Shown piece by piece: positions 54,045-64,000 of a DNA stretch of 64,000 bases. The stretch spans positions 8,648,998-8,712,997 of the forward strand of contig JANVCC010000018.1 of NCBI GenBank assembly GCA_025345505.1, read 5' to 3'. Within the stretch, counting starts at the first letter, position 1. Each line of letters opens with the position of its first letter. The translations under genes and the position numbers were made by a program. Below the pieces are notes generated by a model that had not been told where the DNA came from, did not search any database, and worked only from the letters and a program-made list of their open reading frames with translations. The DNA is from Todiramphus chloris collaris (taxonomy: Eukaryota; Chordata; Aves; Coraciiformes; Alcedinidae).

Positions 54045-54700
54045 ATGCCCAACCCCGAGCGCCATCCTTGCCCCCTGACTGCGTGTGCAACCCGACCGCC
54101 ACCCCCGACACCACGCTCATGCACAGCCCCATACTCATGTCCATCGACAACCCGTCTCCCCAGCTCCAGGCACAACCCCTTTGCTATCCCCATCGCAACC
54201 TCCAGCCCATACCCACGCACAGCCCCGTTCCAACCCCTTTCCTTATCCCCATTCCCACGCTCCAACTCATGCGCAGCTCCATTCCCGTTAAACAACTGAT
54301 GCACAGTCCCTAGCCCCGTTAAGCCCCATCTACATCCCCATCTGCTGCCCGATCCTGTGCAACCAATGCACAACCCCATTCCCCAACCAAGTACAAGCCC
54401 CATTCCCATGAGCAATCATACACAACCCCGTCCCAGGCAAAACCTCTTGCTAGAGAACCAACGTGCAAGCTCCATCTCCGCATGCAACCACGTCCATGCT
54501 CCAAGTAATGCACAACCCCGTCTCCATCCTATCAGAACCCCGTCTCCATCCTAACCTGTCCTCAAACCCATGCAGAAGGCCGATCCCCCCACCCATACAC
54601 AAGACGCAGCTCCATCCCCAAACCCATGCGCATCCCCATCCTCATCCTCAAACTCACTCCCAAGCCCCATCCTAAAAAGCCCAAATCCACCCGCAACCCT
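54045..54700. repeat. Degenerate C-rich minisatellite in GDF7 intron
   Basis: About 650 bases are built from loosely repeated words such as ATGCACAACCCC, CCATCTCCATCC, CCCATTCCC and AACCCATGC, with spacing near 20-35 bases but no strict period. On the GDF7 strand the array reads as G-runs separated by short spacers. Open frames on both strands through it (repeats of Gly-Met-Gly, or Pro-His-Thr) are a by-product of the repeat, not genes. Confidence 0.75.
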
Positions 54701-54800
54701 CCCGCCCGACGGCGGGGTCCCGGCGGGGCAGCCCATCCCAGCTCCCCCCACCCCACTGCGGGAGCCGCTCTGCGCGGACAGCTGCGCGCCCCGCACTCAC

Positions 54801-55143
54801 CGCTGCGCGCCCGCTCCGCGAAGCCCGTCACCGTGTCGGCGCGGCGGCCGGGAGCGCGGCGGGCGGCCAGGCGCTGGTAGAGGGCCACCATGTAGTGGTG
54901 CGGCACCACGGTGCCGTTGCGGAGAGCCCCGTCCCTCCGCGGCGGGGAGGAGAAGGGGGAGGCGGCGGCGGCGGAGGAGGAGGAGGAGGAGGAGGCGGAG
55001 GAGGAGGAAGGCGCGGCTGCCGAGGGTCGCTGGGGAGCGGCCGCCGACGGGCCGCGCACGGCGGCGGCCTCCAGCCCGCGGCGGAGGCGGCAGGAGCCCA
55101 GCAGGCAGAGGCAGAGGGCGGCGGCGGCGGCGCGGAGGCGCAT
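54801..55143 (-). CDS. GDF7: GDF7 exon 1: signal peptide and start of prodomain
   Basis: The exon encodes 114 residues plus one base. The ATG (55143-55141) has a strong context (GCCGCCATGC) and opens a signal peptide, MRLRAAAAALCLCLLGS. The reading is open upstream into the gap, so this start is chosen from the signal peptide and context. Residues about 32-64 are Ala/Ser/Pro rich with a poly-Ser run coded by GGA/GGC-type repeats. Residues 75-89 (RNGTVVPHHYMVALY) match the BMP prodomain entry 'VP.yM..LY' with a sequon at N76, and DTVTGFAERARS (103-114) ends the exon at donor GTGAGT. The splice phase fits exon 2 exactly. Confidence 0.9.
54961..55011. repeat. GDF7: (GGC)n/(GGA)n trinucleotide tract in GDF7 coding sequence
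   Basis: It codes the poly-Ala/poly-Ser stretch SSASSSSSSSAAAA of the prodomain on the minus strand. Such tracts vary in length between species. Confidence 0.88.
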
Positions 55144-55218
55144 GGCGGCGGCCCGGTGCTCGGCGCTGTGCTGCTGCCGCCGCCGCTCCCCGCCCGCTTT
55201 TGAACATCGTCTTCGCCC

Positions 55219-55235
55219 GCCGCCGCCGCCGCCGC
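55219..55235. repeat. (GCC)n repeat at the gap edge
   Basis: Six GCC-type units run directly into the N gap. This is probably why the assembly broke here. Confidence 0.85.
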
Positions 55236-55635
55236 NNNNNNNNNNNNNNNNNNNNNNNNNNNNNNNNNNNNNNNNNNNNNNNNNNNNNNNNNNNNNNNNN
55301 NNNNNNNNNNNNNNNNNNNNNNNNNNNNNNNNNNNNNNNNNNNNNNNNNNNNNNNNNNNNNNNNNNNNNNNNNNNNNNNNNNNNNNNNNNNNNNNNNNNN
55401 NNNNNNNNNNNNNNNNNNNNNNNNNNNNNNNNNNNNNNNNNNNNNNNNNNNNNNNNNNNNNNNNNNNNNNNNNNNNNNNNNNNNNNNNNNNNNNNNNNNN
55501 NNNNNNNNNNNNNNNNNNNNNNNNNNNNNNNNNNNNNNNNNNNNNNNNNNNNNNNNNNNNNNNNNNNNNNNNNNNNNNNNNNNNNNNNNNNNNNNNNNNN
55601 NNNNNNNNNNNNNNNNNNNNNNNNNNNNNNNNNNN
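55236..55635. other. Assembly gap, 400 N
   Basis: An unbroken run of 400 N begins 92 bases upstream of the GDF7 start codon. The round length suggests an estimated or default gap. Any feature called across it has no support. Confidence 0.99.
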
Positions 55636-58600
55636 CCTCCCCTCCGCGCCCAAGCGCCGCCCGCGCCCCGGCCCCCGCCCCGCCTCCGCCTGCAGGTGAG
55701 GCCTCTCCCCCCCCCAAAACCTCCGGGCACCCCCTCCGCCCCCCGGCCCCGCCTTGCAGGGGGCACCCGCACCCCTGGTTTGGACGAGGGGCCTCCGTCC
55801 AGCAGCCCTCGTGCTGCGGGGGTGACTCCGGGTTTCTTTGGGGGAAGGGGTCCGATCCCGACTTTGCAAGGCGAGCCTCGGTCCGGGATTGAGGGGGTGA
55901 CACCGCCACCTCCATTGGCAGGGGGCGCGGATTTCGGAGAGGGGAACCCCCTGCCCTACATAGAGGGGGTAGGGGGGGTCACCCGCCACCTCGTATTGCA
56001 CCGGGGGACCCCAGTGCCATACCGCAGGGGGGCAATCCCGGCCCCCGCACCGCTGCTGGAGGACCCCGCCGTGCCCGCGGGGCCGGCACCGGGCAGCGGG
56101 GCCAGGCCGGCAGAGACCCGCTGCGGGGCGGCCCGGGCTCCTCGGTGCCCCGCGCTGCTCCAGCAGCCCCGGTAATTCCGCCTCGGGAGATCGACACCGG
56201 AGCAAAACAAAGCCCCGGCCGGGCTGCGGGGTGATGTTTTCTCTCGCGCGGAGGGTTTCCTTGGTAAAATTCAGATGTTTCCTTGGGTCTCGATTAAAAT
56301 AACAAAGCGGGGTATTTACTAGGATGTTATTTCAAGTCTCTTAAGTCCCTGGTTATGTCTGTTGCGATTTCTCCGCAAATACAAAAACAAGCGCTGCCAT
56401 GATTTATTTCAAGGAATGTAGGGGTTTCGCCAAAATAAACACATCTTTTCGTTCCCCCCCCCCCCCCAAACAATCGCTTCTCACGAGCATTTGTCAGTGC
56501 AGCCTCCCGGGTTTCTTTCTGCTGTAATTTTACAGGTGCTTTGTCACAGGGTGGCGAGTTTCTAATGCCAACCAGCGGATTTGCTCGGTACGGACGCAAG
56601 GCGCAGAGCGAAGCACCGGAGGCAGCTCCCGTGACAAGGTCCCGAGAAATGCTCGTGTCCCACGCGGTGGGGATGGCCTGGCTGGTGCAGCGTTGGCACG
56701 CTTCACGAGGCTTTCGCGCGGTTCGCTCGGGGCCTTGCGCTGTGCCCGGCAGCTGGTGACCACCGGCAGCCCTAACCCATCTGGGGCAGAAGGCAGAGAA
56801 AGGGCTTGCAGAGGGAGGCTTCATTAACTCTTCTACTTCTGTCAGCCCCTTATTAAATCCAGCTTGATGCTGTTCAGACGCTAAAGGTCACTTTAGGAAA
56901 GCATCCAACAAGACCTTCCACCCCCTGGTGCCTCGCTCCCCCCTGAGCAGGGTGCTGGGACCCCAGCTGGGTGCCCTCGCAGCACGAGAGCGGGCAATAG
57001 CAGGGCTCAGTGCTCAGGGCAGCCTTTCCCAAAGGTAGGAAGGATGAAGAACACTGCCCTGTCCTGCACCTTTCAAGCCCATGGACTACTCTCCTGACGC
57101 CCCCCGCCATGAGGTACGGCAGTGCTCCCTTCCCAGTGCTGCCCAGGGAAGGGACCAAAAGGCTCAGCAGAATGGTGGAAAGACGATGTGACAGGAAGGA
57201 CTTCAGAGCTATAGAAACTGGGCAGACAAGTCTATCCATAAACCTCTGGACTTCTTGCAAGGGTTTCTAGAGCGTGCCATCTGGAATCCTTTCACGCAAC
57301 CAGTTTCATGGGAAAGTGAAGGGTACAAGCACTGGGACTGTGGGCTGTGCCGGGGCCACCTGAGCCTGTACATCCTCCCACATGTTGGGGTGTGTGTACC
57401 TGCCACAGATGAGGAACCCCAGACTTTGCCAAATTCCCAGGGACTGGAACTGTCACTATATTTTTTTTCTGTACCTCTTTTAAAATTTAAATTACATCGA
57501 TGCAACAGACAGCCAGGCTGTGCCCTACGGTTTTTCTTTCCCCACAAACTTTTCAACCCCAGACCAGTCCTCTTCTCATCCTCCAGTGTGAGCAGCAGGG
57601 CACCCCACTTGGTGTAAGACAGCAGAACTGAGCAATAGGTTCCTCCAGGGAGGTTCACACCACACCATCCTTGTCCCCATGCACCCCAGTGGTGGAACCG
57701 TGTGCTGCTGAGTGATGAAAGCCAGATCCCCATCCTCACCACCTGTATGGAGACCCAAACACAGGCATCCACATACCCACACAACCCCAAGCAACACGTA
57801 CACATCTGCATGCACCAGGCACGCAGCAGCCAGCACACACACAGGTACACAGACCCAAGAAGCAAATTCTGCCCAGCTGTGCTGGTGGGAAGATGTGAAA
57901 TCCCACAGCCCACTCTCTCAACCACACAGCGTCTACTGAGGTTCATGAGCTCTGAGTTTCCCATCTGTTCTCAATTGCAGCTTCATACAAACTCTTTTGG
58001 GCTTTCTTGAATTTCCATCAGCCCAGCCCAGCCCTGCCCAGCTTCAGGACCTTCCCAAGCCGCCCCAGCCCTGCACAGCAGCACAGCAGCTCCTGCTCCC
58101 AGCCCTTCCCTGCCTCAAGGATGGGCTCCCTTCTTCTCCAGTGCAAACCTTTTGCACATAATTTCACACTGGCAAAGAGCCACCTTCTACCAGCCCCCTT
58201 CCAAACCCAAATTAGCACGCTGCTGCAGCAGCAGAAATTGGAGAGGAAAGGCTGCAGTTTTATTTTACAACTCAATTAGCAAGTTTATACAGAAAAAGCA
58301 CCCATATAACCAAAGGAGATTTTGTTTGTTCAGCTTCACCAGCAAATAGACTTGTTCCTCTTGTGGGCACTCCCCATTGCTGTGGATACAGCGAAATGCT
58401 CCTACTCATGGTGGCCCTCAGCCAACGTGGTGACACTGGCTCCACTGTCACTCACTTGCTCCATCTCTCCTTACACTTACAAATCCTCTAGGTGCCTCCA
58501 TCATGGACTGAATAACACCTTTCTGAGGCTGTCTTGTCACCTTGTTCACTAAGTATTAAAGTGAACCAGAAGTCCACCAGAACCTAAGGTGAAGATAAAG

Positions 58601-61600
58601 GGCCACATTTGCCTCTATTTTTCCATAAGAATCTGTTTCAAATAACCTGAAGCCAATGGCTGTATGCCCAGGTGGTATCCTGACTCCTGTACCTCAACAG
58701 CTCACACCAAGTCCCACCACAGTCCTTCCCTTCCTTCACCAATAGGCCCTTTTGGGCAGGTTTTTGGAAGGAAGGGGGCAGTGAGCTCACTAAGCCTGCA
58801 GCTTGCTAAGCCTGTTTTTTTACTGGGAAAACTTCTGTGGTGCTGATTCCTCCAGGATCAGGAAATAATAGTTGCTGCCTGGCTGATATTTGGGCTTACC
58901 TGTTGCAATCTCCCTCCACTCCTTCTCTTGGTCCCCAGCACTGCCCTGCTTGCCCTCCTGCATTGTCTGTGGTGCCTGGGGACCTTTGCATGTGGAGCAG
59001 TGATTCACTTCCATGCATGGGGTTGAGTTCTGGGCAGGGTGGACTCGCTTACCATGGCTGCATCCTCTTTGTAATTGTTGGCAAGGTCTCAGCCTGGGAC
59101 TCTTGCCTGCCAGAGAGAGGCTGCCCTGTAGGTGCTCTTCAACAAAGGAAAGAAGGAGGTACTTGATGTAAGTAGAACCTCACCAGCTGTGGAGGACCTG
59201 AAACTGAGGCAGAAAGGCAATCCTCAAGCAACAACCATGTACCTGGTGTTATGGCCACATTCCCATAGCCCTGTACCTCCACAGATGTTCACCATTCCTG
59301 TCATCAGCACTTTTTGATGGAATAAAAATAAGTTGCAGTGACAGAACCCCTCACACTTCAAAGCTGGAGGTGTTTGTGGCTGTTTCCATTAGCTAAGCCA
59401 GTGGAGCTCAACCCAGTTTGCAAGTCTTGAGCAAGTTCAGAGTGGTTAGAATATTGATGCTCGTGGTTATTTGGAAGAATACGTTTTCATGTGGTGACCA
59501 CACAAGAAGCCTCTCGTTGCTTCACTTAACAAATGTCTTCTAGCAAGATGGCTACAAGTGATGGCAAGGCCAGCTCAGCAAGTAACCAAACAACAGCATC
59601 ATTTTCTTTCCAAATCTTCCAGTTACTCCTTCCAAAACTTACTGCAACTGAAGCCAAGCTGAAATCTTCCCGATTGTCTGCATGGGGATAGCCAGGGAAG
59701 ATAAGACAAATCAAGGTACAAAGTCCATGCATGAAACATCAGATGGATTCAAAGAGCGCATAGTGCTGCTTTCCTTCAGGCCCAGAGACCTTATGTCACC
59801 GCAATCTGGACGCCTACAGCTACGCTTGTTTCACATCACTTTCTATTTGAACACTATACTCTAGCCAGGGGACAGGAGACTTTTGGAAATGCTTTGCTGA
59901 GAGTTCAATCCTTCTGGAAACATAAAAGCTTCTTGGATTAGACTTCCTGTTCCCTTTGGGGAAAATTTTCCTACTCAGCATCTGGTTGTCAGGGTCTGGC
60001 ATAAACCACCCGAAGACAGCGAGTCAAAACTGTTATGCACTCAGTTGATTTCAAAGAAAAAAAAAACCAAGAGCTGGATTGCTTTTTGAAAAGCACAGAG
60101 TCAGCAGGTAACTTGTCAGTGCACCAAGCCACAGATGCCAAATTAAGGTGATGACTCACACCAAGAGTCATTACTGTGGTGGTCCAGGCTGGTGTCTGGT
60201 TGGAAGGGTGGGGATTCACCTTGCTTCGTTTTGGCTTCTTTCTCAGGCTTAACTAATCACCTTGTCCCATTAATAGTTACTGGAGGGAGAGCTGTGCCTC
60301 CAGAAGATGGTTACAGTGTTAACCAAAGAGCCCAGCTGAGGCAGCTGTTACAGAGGTTTTGGTCTGCCTGTGCAGAAACACCTCAGCTGCCTCCCCAGCC
60401 CCGGCTGACCCTGTGAGATGTCTGTCACCAGGGAAAGTTCTCTCCTGCAGCTCTCCTCAAGCTCTGCTCCACGCTTCCTTAGTTTTACGTATTTCACCCT
60501 TTGACCTTCACTCAGTCCCTTTTTCTTGTCTTCCAGCTCCCAGCCTCTTTGCAAAGGCTCCTCAGACCTGGGGGTATGAGCCAGTCCCAAAGGGGAGACC
60601 TGGCTGGGAGAGCGTCTGCTGGCAGGCACCCAAGGGAGCACATGAAAGGTAACATTGCACACAGGACTTCACCCCTACCTTTCCACTTCTCAGCTATTCC
60701 CAGGAGACTCCTTCTCTGCCCTCTCCCCATCCCTCCCCAGACAGCGCTGCTCATGGCTACATCATTCTCCCTTCTCTGCCACTTGAGACAGAGAATTTCT
60801 CAGTACCAAACAAAAGTCCTTTGCTCTCCATCCTAATGCAAATAACCCTAGTTCTGTCTCACTCTCTACTTTCTAGATGCAGGTGTTCACCACTATGAAC
60901 ATGGGAGGAAGGTGCTTTGTTTTGCTTTTATTTTCCCCATTTTAGGTTATCCTCCCATCCTTTGGTATTGTTTGTTCCTTGCCAGACAGATACTTTTGCT
61001 CTCATTCACTTCAATCCTCTTAATCTCATGCTTATATTTTCTGCTGTAAACCAGCTGAATGGAGATAAACTCTGAAGTTCTTAAGGTCAGCCCAACAGTT
61101 TTCCACAGTGACAGGGGTCTGGCAAAGTCCCGTCCCCAAGAACTGATTCCCCTCCCTTTTGGAAACATCACCTTGAGCAGGAATCAACAGGTGGATCCAT
61201 CCTACCTAAGTACAGCTAACAACACAAGGTACCTAGTTGGAGGTATCAGCTTTGATTTCCTTGACAGTTACTTTGGGAACACCAGTGAGCCATAGGGATG
61301 CAGAGAGCCAGAACATACCTGCCACTCCCTCTGCTTCAGCCTGGTCTTGTCCCTTCTCTCCTCTGTGCCTGCTGTTCTGTGCTGCAACGAGGAGGAGGTG
61401 TGGAGGAAGGTGGGTGTCTGGATGGGCAGAAGGATGCGGTCCAAAGTCCTGTTTGATTGCAACTTTGCATGACCTGGATCACTTCACTCAAAAACTATGT
61501 CATGCTAACCTTCTTGCCAGGGGAGTATGTCCTTCCATGATGGAGGGGACATAGGTGATTTGGGCTGGGCACCTGGAAGTTGAGAGAGATGCCTCTCATC

Positions 61601-64000
61601 TAAAAGGTCTCACAGAGACAGCATAGACCACGGGACGAATTGAGCAGCTCATAAACTACTTTTTACCACAAGTGTATCTTCTGGTCTCCTGTCCAGTTCT
61701 GCATTTCAACCCTACAGTTTCCTCTTTCCTTTTCCATCTTGCCTTGTCCAACTATTTTTGTAGACATTTCATGCCCAGCTCCTCTTTCTCCTTCAGCTGT
61801 TGAGTAGCATAAGAAGCTCAGAGGAGAAGAAACGGTCCCCCAGGGCCTTCCAGGCCACCTCAGCAGAGGAGCTGGATGGCTGTAGTGGGACTGAGCATCA
61901 TCAGAAAGCCGAGTACCGGGGAGTGCCGGGGCTCGACGGGCGGCACCACTGCCGGTGCAGGAGCGCCATCTCCCGGGGCCCGGCTTTATAGCAGCAAGCC
62001 TCCCTGCGACACGGTTCCCCAAGTGTGAAAGGCACTAGCAGGCGGGAAGACACTGGTTTCTCTCCCCTTCGGCTGTGAAACACATGTAAAGCAGCCCAGC
62101 CCAAGTATGCACCGTATGTAAGAGAGGGAGATGGAAAATTGGCTGTGGATGGGAGTACAATGATGTGAGCACAACCCTCCTTCTTTGTGCCTTGCCATCA
62201 GAGGGACCTGCGAGTGTGTAAGAGTTGCAGGATCAGCTGTTAAATGTTGCTATAGGTTTATCAGGTGAAGCTCCATCTTATTTTGCATTGCTTCAACTCT
62301 TGTCTCACAGAGCCCTCAAGTGAGTAAAAGGAGCAAATCACATCTCATTTAAGGGTCTTTTGCATAGTTTTAATACATATGTCAAAACAAGCATTTTGCC
62401 TGCGTATCTTTGCCTAGGTAGATGTATTAAAGGGAGACATATGCAACGTATTAAATCCTGCAGACCCTGTACATTTTTACAGTGTTCCCACCAAAGCTAA
62501 AGGCAGCGACGGCTGCGTGGCCAAAGCCACAGATACACGTTACTGGGTGGGATGATAAATGCCCTGTTAGCATCGACCTTGCTTTCCTAATACGTTACAG
62601 TGACACGTGTTCACAACTACCTGTCTACAGCTCTTCACGCAGCCAGCAAGTCAGTGTGGGCTGTGCTGACTTCAGTATTTAGGTAACATAAGTTCCTGCC
62701 TTTGATGCAGGGAACATGCTTGCTTTGCCTTGCCCACCTGCCTCTTCCTACCCACCCAATCACTCACATGTCAGTTCAGGAATCTGAGATCATCTCAGAT
62801 GCTTAAATGTGAGCATTTAGTGTCACCTAAGACACCCGGACCTCCAGCTGCTGTCCCAGAAGAGTGGGTCTGTCCTACACCTTCTGTCTCATCTACCAGC
62901 ACCATGTTGGATGTCTCGGGTGCCCTGCAGCCTGCAGAGAAATCCCAGGTGCCTATTTTAGCACCTGAGCAAAGCACATTCCCTTATGAGAAGATCATCA
63001 GATTTTATTAGAAAATAATATAAAAGGTAGGACTTTCCAGTATTGAAGAAATCCTTAAAGAGCAGACCACAGTTCAGCAGTGTACAGGGAGCTCTGCCTA
63101 TTCTATGGTTCACACATCGATCCTACCAGGTTAATAAATCAAAATATGCCATTTTGGGCTCCTCACTGTGTCCAGAAGAAAAGTGAAGCTGAAAATGATT
63201 TAATATGACCGGCTCCTGCATGAAATGAAATAATTGTCCGGCAGGCAGCCGCCAGCTTGCTATCCAGCACTTTGCACTTGGAACAAGGAGCTGTTAAATT
63301 CTGCCTCCATCCTTTCTGCAGGGCCTCACCATGCAGTGCGGATTAAGCCTGGACTGACAGTTTTAATAAGAGCCAAAGGCACAAGGACAGTTAACGTTCT
63401 TCCTGAGCCTTGATGATTTAGTGATGTGGCAACTGCAAGTGAACCCAGCTGAGTCTTCTCAGTATTTTTTAATCTGTGCAGTGGTGGCTTGTGGATACAG
63501 TATCTGTAAGACAGGTTGTGCATGTAAAGACTCTTCCCATGAGCTCTTCAGATTTGAGAGAATTTTGGTCAGGTCCAGAACCACTTGTAAAATGGAGGAA
63601 TTGTTCCAACAATGTCCCTGAAATGTTTCCTGAGGGACAATACCTGTCCAGCTCTAGTTTGACTGGCTTGAACAATGCTGTGATGTTCAGCAGAGGAGCT
63701 TGGGTCTCCATGAACCTCAAACCACCCCAAGAACCCCTGTTCTTACTCCTGTAGCAGGATCTTCATAAAGTGAATCATGTCCACATTTCACACAGGTAAT
63801 GAACAACCGGGATTCAGCACCAAAGCCAAGCAGATCTTGGGCTCCAGTTTTCCTCCAACCAAATGAATTATCATGGACATAAACCTCCAGAGAGTATTTG
63901 GTGGGAGTGAGGGAAACCAAAGTAAAGTCCTTGGGCAACAGCTTAGGTCAGGTGTGTAGGGGAGATATACTTGAAAAACTTGGCAACGTATTGAGAGTCT
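55636..64000. other. 5' flank of GDF7, no gene recognised
   Basis: After about 600 bases of CpG-rich promoter-side sequence the composition falls to about average. A run of 14 C lies at 56454-56467. There are many short open frames on both strands, none with a recognisable product. I looked for the first exon of HS1BP3 (expected on the + strand to the right by synteny, with a PX domain following) and did not find it. Two small segments (61.9 and 63.2 kb) are noted among the findings. Confidence 0.5.
56454..56467. repeat. Poly(C) run of 14
   Basis: A homopolymer in the GDF7 5' flank. Its length is likely unreliable in the assembly. Confidence 0.85.

Larger units (their letters stand above)
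52023..54800 (-). other. GDF7: GDF7 intron 1 (2.8 kb)
   Basis: Donor GTGAGT (54800 downward) and acceptor TCTTCCAG (ending 52023) bound a phase-1 intron at the conserved position in the prodomain, just before the YLFDIS motif. A T-rich tract (A-rich on the + strand, about 52050-52064) precedes the acceptor. The intron contains a TG/TA microsatellite, an ATT microsatellite, a C-rich minisatellite-like region and CpG-rich DNA near exon 1. No other exon is seen. Confidence 0.9.
54700..56250. promoter_or_regulatory. GDF7: CpG-rich island over GDF7 exon 1 and promoter (with gap)
   Basis: Dense CG dinucleotides run from the end of intron 1 through exon 1 and, beyond the N gap, to about 56.2 kb. 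This is the expected promoter position for GDF7. The core promoter and transcription start are probably in or next to the missing 400 bases, so no TATA or initiator can be named. Confidence 0.75.

Noticed and set aside
54562-56205. 547-codon minus-strand open frame over GDF7 exon 1
   Set aside because: It runs through the 400 N gap and through the exon 1 donor into the intron. Only 54801-55143 is supported as coding.
57209-57964. 251-codon minus-strand open frame upstream of GDF7
   Set aside because: The translation is Cys/Trp/Val rich in a CA-repeat-like region, frames on both strands overlap, and no motif is recognised.

Overview
The window looks like avian nuclear DNA. It carries many 5'-truncated CR1 LINE copies whose 3' ends show the ATTCTATGATT-type repeat, has low overall repeat density, and contains two vertebrate gene loci in the arrangement known from amniotes. 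There is no sign of bacterial gene structure. CR1 is also found in crocodilians and turtles, so 'bird' is an inference, although the CR1 types seen and the compact GC-rich promoter region fit a bird best.

Region by region. Positions 1-35049 hold the 3' half of LDAH (lipid droplet-associated hydrolase, C2orf43 family) on the + strand. Two exons are recognisable: the penultimate coding exon (21136-21218) and the terminal coding exon (34858-35049), separated by a 13.6 kb intron. Everything to the left is an LDAH intron or unresolved upstream sequence with several CR1 copies of very different ages. Positions 35050 to about 42.9 kb are AT-rich intergenic or 3' flanking DNA with one more CR1. From about 43 kb GC content rises and recognisable CR1 copies stop. 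Positions 51099-55143 hold GDF7 (a BMP-family growth factor) on the - strand. It has two coding exons (54801-55143 and 51099-52022), a 2.8 kb intron with a degenerate minisatellite, and a 400-base assembly gap immediately upstream of the start codon. Positions 55.6-64 kb are the 5' flank of GDF7: a CpG-rich promoter region, then unique DNA in which I recognise no exon.

The genes lie tail to tail (LDAH +, GDF7 -), stop codons 16 kb apart. This matches the human chromosome 2p24 neighbourhood, where HS1BP3 lies beyond GDF7, so HS1BP3 is expected off the right edge. The two genes have unrelated jobs: LDAH is an alpha/beta hydrolase of lipid droplets, and GDF7 is a secreted ligand of the dorsal neural tube and skeletal/tendon tissues.

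The most consequential observation is a run of nine G (51216-51224) inside the GDF7 mature domain. Eight would keep frame; nine destroys the cystine knot. I read it as an assembly or sequencing error, or else a damaging indel. No novel defence, mobile or biosynthetic system is visible. The unusual items are the minisatellite, an unexplained 249-codon antisense open frame in the LDAH intron, several deeply decayed CR1 and MIR-like relics, and a sharp change in composition near 43 kb.
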